DNA of 64,000 nt from Xylona heveae TC161 (lineage: Eukaryota; Ascomycota; Xylonomycetes; Xylonales; Xylonaceae): positions 248,001 to 312,000 of the forward strand of contig NW_017264197.1 of assembly GCF_001619985.1 (NCBI RefSeq), written 5' to 3'. The notes under the pieces are model-generated. The model was not told where the DNA came from, made no database searches, and worked only from the letters and a program-made list of their open reading frames with translations. Shown piece after piece: positions 25,514 through 37,200 of the stretch; the first letter of the stretch is position 1, and each line of letters opens with the position of its first letter. Both the position numbers and the translations under genes were made by a program.

Positions 25514-25930
25514 GGAAAGAGTGCAGCGGAGTACGCGATTAGTAGGCAGGAACAGAGACCAGGCCAAAAGTCGGAGCGGAAGCACCGGTATCGAGTGTCG
25601 AAAGAGATTGAAGTGGTAATGAAGTGCAAGTGTATCGTCTCACGAGGGCCGGCCTCGCAGTCTGACAGAACGATTGATCGAAGAGCCGGATCTCGGATCC
25701 CACCTGGGGAAGAACTGATCACAGCAGAGGAGCGACGAGAGGCGACGGTGGGTCGTAGACCACAATAGTCGCCAAAGCGAAGCACGAAGCAAGAAACGAG
25801 AGGGTAAAAAGCGAACTGGCCCCAGGGAACGTTGTGTTGCGACACAACGAAAGACTGATGACGAACCTGCGACACGTAGACTGGGGGTGCAGAGGACTTT
25901 TTGGAAACGGTGGAGGAAGGAGGGAGACGC

Positions 25931-25963
25931 GAGAGCAAGAGTAAGAGTAAGAGTAAGAGCAAG
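25931..25963 (+). repeat. (AAGAGT)n hexanucleotide run
   Basis: Four to five near-identical AAGAGT/AAGAGC units in the presumed SteA upstream region. Confidence 0.75.
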
Positions 25964-26516
25964 AAGAAAGAGGAAAATCGAAGGGGTTGAAAGTAAGTGA
26001 CGTTTGAAGGGGAAGGGGGGAGTTAAAGTCGGGCAAGTTTGAGTGGAAGTTAGGGGGAGCTAAAGAGGAAACGGATCAGTCGACGACCAGCGGGATATCG
26101 CGGAGTTGAAATCAGGGGGGGCAAAAGCGCAATGGAAAATTGCTTTGAGATTTTGAGAATTCGGGGGGGGAGAAAGAAAAGGGAAAAGAGCGAAGACAAG
26201 GGGATGAGGGCCAGGCTTCAGATTTAGAAGCACGATGGTGGTTCGACTGCAGTTGGGTTCTTGTAGGAGCAAGTACGGTATAGTTTGTACCATGAGAGAG
26301 GATGTTTCTGAGTAGTCTCGTATGTGTGTCGGGAGTGTTTTGCCCCCACAAAATGGCCGACAGTCCAGCACGCACCCCTGGCCCCCCTGTAGAGACGATG
26401 TGGTTGGTGGACGTGTTGGTTTCAGTCCCGTCACGAACCGACGAAAGAGAATCAGGAAGGGACAGACGGAGAGGACGGGACGAGACAGAACTGGGAAGGA
26501 ACGAGGGACAGCGAGT

Positions 26517-26523
26517 TGAAACA
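26517..26523 (+). promoter_or_regulatory. Possible Ste12 binding site (TGAAACA)
   Basis: An exact copy of the yeast pheromone response element, about 1.2 kb upstream of the SteA start codon. A single 7-mer is weak evidence; self-regulation is known for yeast STE12 and is only a suggestion here. Confidence 0.25.
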
Positions 26524-29464
26524 ACCGCCAGGGGCAGATTGCGACTCGCAAAGAGACCCTGTTTTCCTCCCGTTCTAGCCTTTCTCGGTACAGCGGTACA
26601 TGCACCACAGAGCCAACCCTGTCAAACCCAAGATATTCTGTGCTAAGCAATCGTGCCAGAACCTCCTCCAAGTCCCTCTACGAGTAGGAAAAGTGCAAAT
26701 AATGTCAATTGAGGGATTGGCCAAGAGATACCTGGGTAGAGGGAAAACGACAATGTTACCTCTTTGGCAGAGTGGGCAGGGATTATGCCATAAAATGCCA
26801 TCCAAAAACACCGAAGAAGAGACAAGTAAAGTGGGGCAATTTCATGTCAAAAAAGCACCACCGGCCAGCATTGTACGGTTTATACGCTATATTATTAACA
26901 GCAGGCATCTCGACATGTACAGAGCTACTGTATGTATAACAGCGGTCATACTATTAACAGTCAGCTAGTATTCTGCTTGACTGCCTCACGGCGTGGGAAA
27001 GCAGGATCGAGCGGGTTGACGTGGAATCGGAGCCGTAGTCTACACGCTAGACCTATTCTGTCGCGTATGCCAAGCTCGCGTAACCACTTCTGGTCAAGTT
27101 ACCTACTGCCCTCGGTGTAAAAAAAGCCAAGAGGCACGCAAATATGAAGTGAGTGCGCGATTGAATGGTCTGCTGGCACCCACAATAATAAAACGTTAAT
27201 ATAATTTTCGCCTGACGGGAAAGCCAAAAGACATGGTGACCGTGGCTTCCGGTGGCTGGTGGGGTTCGGAAAGGTCAGCCATGGTGGGAACCAAAGAAAC
27301 ATGGCCCGTAATATTTTCCATAGACTACTGATTAGAAAAGAAACAAAAATAAGACCGATCAGAGTCTTAGCAGGTTAGCTCAACGGATCGTAAAAAGCTC
27401 GCATTGAGGAGACATGACTGGAAAAACATGCATACAAAGTCTATTATTGGATTTGGTCCAACAGACCGAGCGCTCAAGAACAGGAATCCACTCTGGCGAT
27501 GCGCCTTTGAGAGCTACGCAAAGCTTTTTGCCTCTCCTTTGGTTAGCAAATTCCTAGCAAGTGGGACAGAGCGGCAACGACAGCAGAAAGTAGTGGATGA
27601 TCCATGGTTCGTTGTCGGCTCGTCTCCGCGTAGCTATTCCGGTCAACGAGCTGTCGCGCGGTGTCTCAGTTAGGGCGACCCTTTTCTGGTGGAAAACGAC
27701 GCTGTAGCAGCAGGTCTGACTCGGCCAGAATAGCATGGGCGCTTCCAACTGTCAAAGATTGCTCGGCCAAGGAACACCAGCGAGACGCCCGTAATACTCC
27801 AACTCTCTCTTAGGCGCCTCTATTACATGTCGCTGGCAGCGGTAAATGTCAAGTACGTTATGTGTAGCTTCAACGAATACACTTGTATACCTTAGGTGGG
27901 CGCTGCGTTCCAGCTAAACAGGTTCACGTCCATCTCCCAAATCATGAGACCGAGTAGACCTCATTCGCTTGCTGCAAGAGGAAGGTACCTGAGGCAGGGT
28001 GCTAAAGGCGCAGGTACGGTAGCAAGTGCAATTCGCAGGACGGCAATTCCCACGACGACACAGGCTTCGAATACCGGGATATGACCGTTGACCAAAACGT
28101 GACAAGATACTCGCAGGCTGTACCCTCCCGCAAACATGCAGCTTCTTGAGGACCGACTTGCAATGGTGGCTGCCTAGGGCCATGGGCCATTGACGCCGTC
28201 CAACGGGACGTCGAACCATCACCATCGCAGACATGTGAGCCTCACAAGTCCAAGGGGGGGGAAAGTAATTTATCGCTAGATAGATGATCGTCGTCGGAGC
28301 CTTGACCGACAAGAACAAAATCAAATGCGCACCTTCGAAATTTCCCCATGACCAGGTAAACTTCGAGCTCATCATCAGGCTATCCGGCTAGATTCTATTC
28401 TGCTCTCAACTACCGATGACCGGAGGCAATAGAATGCCATGTCGATCACAGCTTAACATACGATCAACACTACTAGCCAACCTGATCCCTATCTATCGGG
28501 AATTTTTTCGACAAAAGCAGCAAGACTACGGGCTGCTGCCTCTTCCTGCCAGAGAAAGGTCTAGCATCTGTCTTGAATTCATCCCTTTTTGGAGTCATAT
28601 TGTCTTTCCAACTCCCGAAAACCACGGGAAACTAATCACTAACATTCCGTAGACTGATTGAACTACCAAAGCAAACAACCAGAGATGATCATCAGAGACA
28701 TCCAAGCGAGATTGCTTTGCTTTTTCTTTTCTTGTCCGCGACGAGTTCTCTCCGGGTAGTGTTCCAAGTGGGTAGCGACATGAGAAAGTGGAACAGCACG
28801 AGCTTGAGCACGAGTATTCCTCCTCTCCGTCTTTCGTGCCGAAGCTCAACCAGCTCTCCGCAAACACTCATGATCGAATCATCTATGTCCAAACATGGCC
28901 CCTTACCGGAGTATATCATCGTTCAGTTTTCTCCGGAGACAGAGACACCGTCGATCGCCATCGCTTGGCCAAAAGCTGGCCAGTACGGGAGCGACGCCGT
29001 TAAACCCTGCGCATGGCGAAATTACACGACCAGGGGGCTACCCTTGTCTGTATCTTTACCGTTGGTACTAGAGACACTTGGTCCAACCGGTCAGTGCAAT
29101 GAGCTTGTTGAGTGTACTCCGGTACTGTGGTACACAAGAGAGCATCCAAAGGAACTTTGCCCGTTCTGTCAGTACTCCTTTCTGCCATCTCAATCGCAAG
29201 CACATCGAATTAACACGGTTAGCCACAGCTCAATCAAATGACAATCCGAAAATCTTCCGTAGTGATGAACATCTCGGCCGAGGGGCATAGGAAATCGGCC
29301 GGCGAAGACACCTGCGAGCAAGTCGCATCTATTCTCTCTGGCCTAGTAAGGCAACCTATTTCTCCGCGGCGTTTCTTGGCAAAATCATGGTGCTAGTCAT
29401 CATCCCAGTATTGTAATCGTCCCATTTGCCCTTGCTTTGTCGGTGAAGAGACGAGCAAAAAACG

Positions 29465-29473
29465 TACGGAGTA
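29465..29473 (-). repeat. TACTCCGTA motif, copy 2
   Basis: Exact nonamer on the minus strand, in the gene-free region upstream of SteA; it is flanked by ACG/CGT, making a longer near-palindrome. Confidence 0.6.
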
Positions 29474-30156
29474 CGTAATTGCGGCTTGCTGATCGCGATG
29501 CTCGCGAATGTAAACACTGAAAATGACATCTTGGTTTTGAAGTATTGTACACGCAGTTTGGCATGCTCAAGACGTTTGTCCTGCCCAGTTTATGATCCAG
29601 GAATCTAGTAACAGCTCTATCACGTTAAATTTTAGCATTTATCAATTCGTCAGCACGAGTGACATTTTATTTTTGATATCCATAAGCAGCCAGACCTTCA
29701 ACGACCAAGTGATGTCGTAAACAAATCATCACAAGAGTCTCGATTTGATCAAAGGCAAAACCCTTAGTAAGAAGCCTTACAAACGCTTAGAATGCAAACA
29801 ACCTCGAATACTGTAGTTACCTCACCTCGTGCTACTTGTCTAGCCAACCCACAATCAATTATCATTGAGCGCGTGTACGATCTAGATCAGGTCGTTTGCT
29901 TTCTGTCCTTCTCTAAGAATATGATGACTGTACTGCATACTCTGATTCCCGACCACACCAGCCACCTGCATTGCTGCATTAAGTTTACTGCACTGTAGAC
30001 TAAAAAGGGGCCGAGCAATAGCCGGCAGCGTTTCAGACAATCCAGATGGCGCCATGTTTCAAGTATTTTCGTTCCTGCTCCCGGGCAAGCTTCCCCCCCC
30101 CCTTCCCCACTTCCCCCAAACCAAAGAGGCTGTTTCATCTTTCCATGTGTACTCTA

Positions 30157-30165
30157 TACTCCGTA
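30157..30165 (+). repeat. TACTCCGTA motif, copy 3
   Basis: Exact nonamer in the gene-free region upstream of SteA. Confidence 0.6.
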
Positions 30166-31023
30166 CAGCCTCACAGTCAAACTAGAATAGTCGACCTAAG
30201 GTTAACGTATCTAGGGACCTGCTGTATTCTTAATTTAGCTTTGCGCAATGTTTGACCTTTTGACTGCTTGATTGCTTTACTGCTTGGCCAAACGCTTTGG
30301 TCTCTAGGCGCTGTTGGCCACCGTATGCTCTGCAATATATCGTGGTGCATACTTTGCCATTCTCTCTTCAGCTCATATGGGTAAGTTACATTAGTACCCT
30401 AAGCTCAATGAAAACTCGATCGAGCTTTTCGCGTATATGCATAACCGCCTCTGTGCACGATACATGCATTGCAGACGTGGCCATGAATAGGGATTGTACT
30501 GTATGCCGGGTGCCTGCGTCTAGAGATTAAATTTTGCTGGCTTGAAATAGTCGGGCTCGTGCGATGTAGTAGATTCAATACATGGATACGTGGGGCCAAA
30601 GACAGAGTGGTCGAAAGCGAAAGTTTGCTGTTGAATTCGTGTTGATTTGAAGACTGATTGATGGTCCAAACTTGAAAGCACAGCAGATCCAGAAGCAGGG
30701 CAGATGTCAATTCCCCGCAACTTCTTTGCTTCCACTCTAGCCATGTCGCCAGCAACATCAAGCTTGTGAAGTATACCTTTCAAGCCAGGCAATCGAGATT
30801 GGTTTGATGCGTTAATTAGCATGCTAATATCTCGGTGTGGGCAGAAATGTCAAAAATTATACAAGAAAATTGGAAAAAGTAGAATCTTAGGTATAGAACA
30901 ATAGTTTGATGCACAAAATGTATGACGAGGGTATAAGCCAAGAAATGGTGCTGATCGGGGGCAAATGCTCGGGCCTTCATGCTGCAAAGCAGAGAAATGA
31001 ACATGAATCAATGGCTTTTGGCT

Positions 31024-32071
31024 CTACCTCCTGCCCTTCTTGCCCTTTGCCATTCTCTTTGGTCCCTCAATGTCGGCAATATCACGCTTACTCAACTTCA
31101 ACATGCCACCGCGAAATTTACCTACACCAGGACCTCCAACGCCTCTTTCTCGTCGAGATTCTGCATCTTTGCGCTTCGTGAGCTTGGGCTTCTCGAGAAT
31201 GATACCGTTTTCACGCGCTTCTCGGCGGCGCTTCTCCTCTCGCTCGCTGGCTTTCGCCATGATTCCTTTTCGATGAGACAAGGGCATTTTCTCTTGCGTC
31301 ATGATAGAAGAGTTTGATCCAAGAGCTTGTATACGTAAATCGAGTGCCTTGTGTCGATTTTTCCCTGTCGGATCCAGTGACGAATTTGAATCCAAGAGGT
31401 GGGATTCGCGCAACAAGCGCTGCAGCGCGAGGTCGTTCTTGAGGTTGGCTGCCTCGTCGTTCTCGTCTTCTGAGTTCTCTTTTGATTTTTGAGGTTTTGG
31501 TATCGGCTTTCTCGCTGCAGTTGGCGGTTTGGAAGACTGTTATGGGTAAGAAAGTTGGTTCAAAGTACGGATAAGTCGGAAATGTTGCGTACCATAAATG
31601 CTTTCATTTCTTCTTTAGCTGCCAGATCATCGTATTCGTTGGAATTTGATGGCTTTCCCGTGTGCTCCACGACTTCTACCTTTCTTTTTCCTTCATCTGA
31701 TGCAGCGCAAATATGTCAGTTATATGTTCCATGGGCCAAAACTAGCTAAGCATACCGTCAGAGATTCCGCTCCAGTCGGAGTCTTCGTCTTCCTCATCCT
31801 CTTCATCGTCATTGTCCGCTTGTTTCTCCTCAACCTTCGGTTGCTTTGGGCGCAAGTCCTCTTCTATTGGCTTGAATTGTGACTCAAAATGTCGTCGAAA
31901 CACTTCGTATGCGTCGGATTCTTCTTCCTCTGCCGAAGGCTCTCTAGTTGTCTGTATTTTAGGGCCTGCACTTTTCTTAATTCCATTTACTTTTGCTTTT
32001 GATTCATTGGTTTGCCGCTTTCTCTTGCCCAGCGTTTTCGGTGCTACGGCGCTGCGCGACGAAGACGACAT
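31024..32071 (-). CDS. Ribosome biogenesis factor Faf1 (40S pathway)
   Basis: Three exons: 31756-32071, 31593-31696 and 31024-31536; 933 nt, 310 aa (yeast Faf1 is of similar size). The protein is very basic with acidic patches (EDEEDEDSDWSGISD), nuclear-signal-like KR clusters (LGKRKRQTNESKAK), and the family's C-terminal block FRGGMLKLSKRDIADIEGP, then a basic end. Yeast Faf1 is a nucleolar protein needed for 18S rRNA maturation with Krr1; the animal relative is C1orf131. The assignment rests mostly on the C-terminal block and overall layout. It is divergent from HIS6 with only 221 bases between start codons. Confidence 0.85.
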
Positions 32072-32292
32072 TATTGTGTTATGAACGTAGTGTATGCTTC
32101 GTTGCTACAACTTTCCCCGGAACTTTTCAGGATAAATTCCTGCCAAAGCATTCAGAGCCGAAGGCGGTGAGTGCGGAAATCTCCGTGTCGGCTGTTCTGT
32201 GGCAGAGTACCCCTCCAAATTATAACTGGAGTTCTGGGGAAAACAGAGAGCACTTGCATTTCACTGCCTTGAATAGCATTTAGATCGTCGCA
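32072..32292. promoter_or_regulatory. Compact divergent promoter of FAF1 and HIS6
   Basis: A 221-base shared upstream region. I see no perfect Gcn4/CpcA site (TGACTCA) within it, although the HIS6 partner would be expected to respond to amino-acid starvation; one TGACTC lies inside the HIS6 coding sequence near 32368. Confidence 0.6.
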
Positions 32293-33275
32293 ATGACACG
32301 ATTTCGACCGTGTATAGACCTACACTCGGGCCAGGTCAAGCAGATTGTCGGCGGAACGTTGACAGACGTTGACTCCTCTCTCAAAACCAATTATGTCTCA
32401 AAACTGCCTGCGGGGCATTTTGCAAAGCTATACAGAGAGAATGACTTGAGCGGTGCGCATGTTATCATGCTTGGTCCAGGAAACGAGGACGCTTCCAAGG
32501 AGGCACTGGCAGCGTGGCCATCAGGGTTACAGGTCGGTGGTGGAATTACGGATAAGAATGCAGCTCAATGGATGGAGTGGGGTGCGGAAAAGGTAAATTG
32601 CCAAGCGGACGGACAATTACGCTTTGATCTTTCAGAAATTATACCACTCTTGAACTTTTAAAATGTTTAATATTGCTCTACCATGCATACTGAGGTTTTA
32701 TCTCTTCCCTAGGTAATCATCACATCCTACCTTTTCCCAGATGGAAAATTCTCCATGGAACGCCTGCAGGCTGTGCTTGCGGCCCTCGGAAACGATAAGA
32801 GCAAGCTCGTCATCGATCTCAGCTGTCGGAGAAGAGGCGATTTATGGTTTGTTGCCATGAACAAATGGCAGACCATCACAGACATGGAGGTCAACCAGGG
32901 TAAGTAGGGATACTGCGGCCGCTAAACTCCTCGAATGGGGTGTATCCTCATATTGAATGACATTATTGACGAGATCGATTGTCATTAGAAACCATCAGGC
33001 TGTTGGAACCATTTTGTTCAGAGTTTCTAATCCACGCCGCCGACAACGAAGGTCTGCAACGCGGAATTGATGAAGAGTTGGTCAAGAAGCTCTCGGAGTG
33101 GTGCGCCATTCCTGTCACGTACGCTGGCGGTGGCCGGAACCTGCAAGATCTTGATAATGTCAAGCGGCTAAGCAATGGTAGAGTGGATTTGACTATTGGC
33201 AGTGCACTAGATGTTTTTGGTGGGTCGGGAGTCAAATTCGAGGATTGCATTGCATGGAACAAACAAAACGCATAA
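32293..33275 (+). CDS. ProFAR isomerase of histidine synthesis (His6)
   Basis: Three exons: 32293-32592, 32713-32899 and 32989-33275; 774 nt, 257 aa (yeast 261). This TIM-barrel enzyme converts phosphoribosylformimino-AICAR-P to its ribulosyl isomer, step four of histidine biosynthesis, in the cytosol. Diagnostic segments are [20 protein letters not shown] with the catalytic Asp near the N-terminus, [47 protein letters not shown] and [13 protein letters not shown], which carry the two phosphate-binding half-barrels. The start is at the first ATG and matches the family N-terminus. Confidence 0.96.
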
Positions 33276-34036
33276 TGGGAGGATAAACCCTACTGAGCCC
33301 TCTTTCGGGGTTAAAATATTTTGTAAGATTTTGTACATAAATTCTACTGATACCAATAAATGTTCTCTTCTGTCAAAATTGGTCTTGTTTTTCTACAAAG
33401 ATCAAAACTACATGTGCTGTGAGCGGATTGTCTGTTTTACAAATGATATACGGATCGACCTATTAATAAAAGGAAAATGGCATCCAGAAAATAAGGAGAA
33501 ATTTCATTGGTATATATAATTAAAATTATAAATAATAATAAATAGATTAGTCTGGAAAGCAGAAAAATATCATCGTTTAAACATCCATGTAGAAAATATC
33601 CAACGTCTAAATCCACATATGTAATGGCAAATTCCCAAGCTACTATTCGACCTCATAGACTTCACCTGCAAACCCGTAAACTGAGGGGACGGAAGCGGCA
33701 AGGACCGAGAACGTGGGAAGCGAACGCGACTGGCGAGGGGTAGTGCTGTAGGCACCAAGGACCGAGGACCTCACAGGGCAAACGCTCGCCAAGAAATCGT
33801 CACCCCAATCGCTCATCGACCTCAACTTCGTCACTATCCAGCTTTGCGACAATATCAATCTCCTCCTCGTCCTCGGCTACAAACCACGCAATATCGGGTT
33901 AAATCCATTCATCGAAGAAGCTGTCAGCATCTACAGTAATACCTGCATACCTTATACACCAAACGGTAGAAGGAAAAGCTACCGTTACCGATCAACCAAC
34001 CAATCTTATCAGCCCGACACTTTTATTTCCGCCAAG
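33276..34036. other. Intergenic between HIS6 and the V-ATPase f gene
   Basis: The HIS6 3' flank is very AT-rich (33480-33560). Around 33800-33990 the minus strand has two adjacent short frames with coding-like, acidic composition (see finding). They have no supportable start and are not called as a gene. Confidence 0.5.
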
Positions 34037-34833
34037 ATGAAGCCTGTTGTCTCTGCCCTGAATGCATGGAGCTGGTGCGTTACCCATTTTTAGAACGGCA
34101 AAAAAGATAAATCCGAATTCCAAGAAACCCAGACCGATGGTCGTTTTGGCTTTGATACCACTTTCATCATGCATCTTAACAACTACTAACTTCTGTTTCC
34201 TCATATAGTATCGTGGTCTCCGTTTTTGCCATCGTCATTCTGTCGATCATCGGCAGCTTGTTCAGCGTACGTTCTCTTTGAATTTCCCGGGTTTTATCTA
34301 CAAGAGTTTTGTCTCCAATAGTCGTCTTGCGTGGCAAAGCCCCTGGTGAATTATTTGAATCTCGTCCACCAAGTATCCCGCCATCTAGACTGTACCGTGC
34401 CTTTATATATCGACCTGTTCGAAAGTCACACCTCGTGGGGATATAGGCATGATGCAAAGATAGGGGACGCTGCTTGCTCCGGACGATGACCCCACGCTTA
34501 CACGGCCAATACTCTCGAGTAAAGCAAGATGCTAACTTTATTGTTCTTCGCTAATAGCGTGAGCACCATGCGATGGTCGGCTCGACGGAAGACCCAGTCG
34601 ATGGCAAGGCTGTTGCTGGATCTATATTTGGTGCTGTTGTCATCTACGGTGTAAGCTTACCCTTCCTTTTCTTTTCTTTTTCTCGGTCGCTTGTCTACCT
34701 TGAGACAGCGACGGAAAGTCTTGCTAGTAATGGTTGCTGATCTTGAAATCTCCAGGTATTCCTCGTTTTCTGCGGCTTCCAAGCGTTCCTGCACATGCGA
34801 GAAAGTCGGCGGGGCGCAATCTCGCTTTCGTGA
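34037..34833 (+). CDS. V-ATPase Vo subunit f (RNAseK-like, yeast YPR170W-B family)
   Basis: Four tiny exons: 34037-34074, 34209-34266, 34558-34650 and 34756-34833, total 267 nt and 88 aa. The translation begins MKPVVSALNAWSCIVVSVFA and has two hydrophobic segments. Between them lie the conserved EHHAMVGSTEDPVDGKAVA region and then VFLVFCGFQAFLHMRESRR. This lines up from end to end with yeast YPR170W-B (about 85 aa), which starts RPVVS, has a GSINDPEDG-type loop and ends VFCGFQ; that protein was identified as subunit f of the membrane Vo sector and is related to animal RNASEK. All three introns have proper ends. Coding exons make up only a third of the locus, so gene predictors may miss it. 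Family matches are from memory. Confidence 0.88.
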
Positions 34834-35377
34834 TTAAACTGCAAAGACAGCATGGGCAGAAGAGGGTGCCTCAAGCAGATCGACTATCCACTCTTCTCGA
34901 CTGCATAGAACGCCATGTTTATCGTTTGTGAATATCTTCAGAATTTCACAACGGCCACGAATGTTCATTCTACTCTAGTTGTAGATTTATTTTGACAGCA
35001 GGAGTTTAGGGGGTTCTCTAGCATGACTTTTCAACTTTTACTTTTTCTTCTCTTTGAAAGATCTGATTAAATCATTAATACCAAGACAGCCATTTTCATT
35101 TCCTTGCGTGCAATTCCGCAACATTCAATACAGTCAATGACACGTGAGGGATCTTAGTCATTCTCTATATGCAAGGATACTTTGATGATCCGTTTTGATA
35201 TACCCGCCACAAAAATTGGCGGGGAAGATTGTGAATACATAGTACCAACGCCGTTTCCGCCCCCAAAGATACGACCCTCTTAAACGCCTTAGAATGCACA
35301 TGTGATGCATAAGACCACCCTAGACTTTCCCAAAAATAACTGTTATAAAAGAGAAACGACCCAAGTTCATGTATGTT
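34834..35377. other. Convergent intergenic region
   Basis: Lies between the 3' ends of the Vo-f and ELP3 genes. AT-rich; nothing recognised. Confidence 0.5.
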
Positions 35378-37200
35378 CTACTCATCATCGCTCTCGCTTT
35401 CGGCATCATCATCCTTTTCATCGTCCAGCATCTTGCTCATGTACGGGCCATCAAGCCAGTATCCGAGCTTGGCGTAGTAACTGCGGACACCGACACCGGA
35501 GATGACGCTAATCTTCTTACTTCCGTGTTCCTCACGCGCAATACGCTCAGCCTCTTCCATCAACAGGGTACCGTAGCCCTGGTGCTGGAACTTCTTGGGG
35601 TCTCTGGCATGGACAGGAATGGCAGTACCATACACGTGGAGCTCGCGCACCAGACTGCTCTGCTGGCCAGTCAATTCCGGCCGGAACGTATGTGTGGACG
35701 AGCACTTGCGCAGACGCAGGAGACCAATCAAGATATCCTGCTTCGGGTCTTCGTACGCCAGAAAGGTCTCCCAGCCGCCATTGGCCACGTAGTCGCGGCG
35801 CACGAGCTCGACTTGCGATGGGCGAATTTTGTTCTTGACTTCGTTGATGCCGACTTCGCGAGTGCGCACGTCGCGGCAGGTGGTTCCGAAATCTTTCATT
35901 CGGGAGAGTGCCAGTTCGCGCAGGTTGCCGTTCTCGACACCCGATGTGACGAGCGGCATGGGGATGTCGCGCTGCACGCGGTAAATACGGGTCCATGGTG
36001 GAACGAGCGCGAGGATTCGCGCCACGAGGTCGATCAGTGCGTTGGGGGTGTAGTTCTTGTATCTGCCTGTTCGCCAGAGTTCGTAGAGACCTGTTCCACG
36101 GATGACGAGGGTGGGGTAGATCTTGAGACCGTCGGTTCGGAAGGCGGGGTTCTCAAAGTATTCCCGGAACTGATCGAGGTCGCGCTCCATGCCGACGTTG
36201 GGCAGATCCGGCATCATGTGGCTGACGACTTTGAAACCCGAGTCTTTGGCGAGCTTGAATGTCTCGGCGACGGCTGCAACGGTGTGGCCGCGGTTCGTGT
36301 CTCGCGCGACGTCCTCGTAGAGAGACTGCACGCCGACTTCGAGACGAGTGCAGCCGTATCGAAGCATGCTGCTGAGATGTGTGTCCAGACAGTAGTCGGG
36401 GCGGGTTTCAATGGTGATGCCGACGCATTTGATGTTACTCATCTCGCCGGCCTCGACGGCTTCGTCGACATTGTTCGTTTGGTAGCCGCTCAGTGCGTTG
36501 TGCAGTTGCGAGATGAATTCCTCTCGGTAACTCTCTGGAAGAGACATGAATGTGCCGCCCATGATAATGTACTCGACCTTGTCGACGCTGTGGCCTAGGG
36601 ATTTGATCTGGTCGACTCGTCCGCGGGCTTGTTCGTAAGGGTCGTAGCGCGCACGAATGGCACGCATCGATGTCGGCTCGTAGCCAGTGTAGGATTGCGT
36701 CGAGTATTCAAAGTCAGAGTCTGGGCCACCGGGACAATAGACGCAGACGTTGCCCGTGTAGGAAATGTGTGGGCATCGGTGAGGTTTGCACATAACTGCC
36801 ACAACGGCAATACCGGAGGACGTTCCTAAGAGGAGAACATGATTAATTTAAGGTCATTGAAGTTCGGGCTTCTATGGCAGAGAATTGACATACGGATTGG
36901 TTTGGCAATGAGTTTTGGAAGAACATATTTCTTGTAGTGCTCGGGGACCGCAGCGATAATGGCCGTCAGTGGAGGTTGGCTGGCGAGCTTGTACTTTTTG
37001 GCAATTTGTCCACGAAGACTGTTCAGATTGATGTCCTTCTTCGGTGCTGCGCCGTCGCTCTGGGCCTCGTAGTCCTGGATCAGAGCACTGGCAATTTCAG
37101 CACAGGCGCGCATGGCTCGTTCGCTCTCAGAGGGCATCTTGAGGTTCTTGGGCTGCCGACGCTTGGTCGGGTCCGGCATGGTGAGGGTGGCAGTCGCCAT
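35378..37200 (-). CDS. Elongator catalytic subunit Elp3
   Basis: Two exons: 36894-37200 and 35378-36825; 1755 nt, 584 aa (yeast 557). Radical-SAM part: [17 protein letters not shown] supplies the Cys cluster for the 4Fe-4S centre, followed by [34 protein letters not shown] and [13 protein letters not shown]. The C-terminal GNAT acetyltransferase part has [12 protein letters not shown], the acetyl-CoA loop [14 protein letters not shown] and [14 protein letters not shown]. The last residues are acidic. Elongator modifies U34 of tRNAs (cm5U chemistry) in the cytoplasm. The start is the first ATG, giving a basic N-terminus before the conserved CAEIASALI segment. It is divergent from LSC1. Confidence 0.97.

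Larger units (their letters stand above)
25305..31023. other. Long gene-free region upstream of SteA
   Basis: About 5.7 kb without a gene I can support. From 25305 to about 26600 the SteA strand is pyrimidine-rich with long but non-specific frames, typical of a long fungal leader and promoter. From 26600 to 31023 the composition is mixed with scattered short frames; two TACTCCGTA copies lie inside. The last part near 31023 is the 3' flank of FAF1. A noncoding RNA or a decayed gene is possible but not visible. Confidence 0.45.

Noticed and set aside
25387-26671. Two minus-strand frames of about 190-200 codons upstream of SteA
   Set aside because: Leucine/serine/phenylalanine-rich from base composition, with no family match; more likely leader or promoter DNA.
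27360-27420. tRNA-like TAGCTCAACGG segment
   Set aside because: Resembles a D-loop, but no anticodon or T arm of a cloverleaf follows.
28717-29241. 174-codon plus frame in the gene-free region
   Set aside because: First codon is TTG, the first ATG leaves about 150 residues with no motif, and flanks show no splice or family support.
32368-32373. TGACTC as a Gcn4/CpcA site for HIS6
   Set aside because: It lies inside the coding sequence and lacks the final A of the consensus, so it is not good evidence.
35369-36598. 409-codon plus-strand frame
   Set aside because: Antisense shadow of ELP3, which has full family support on the minus strand.
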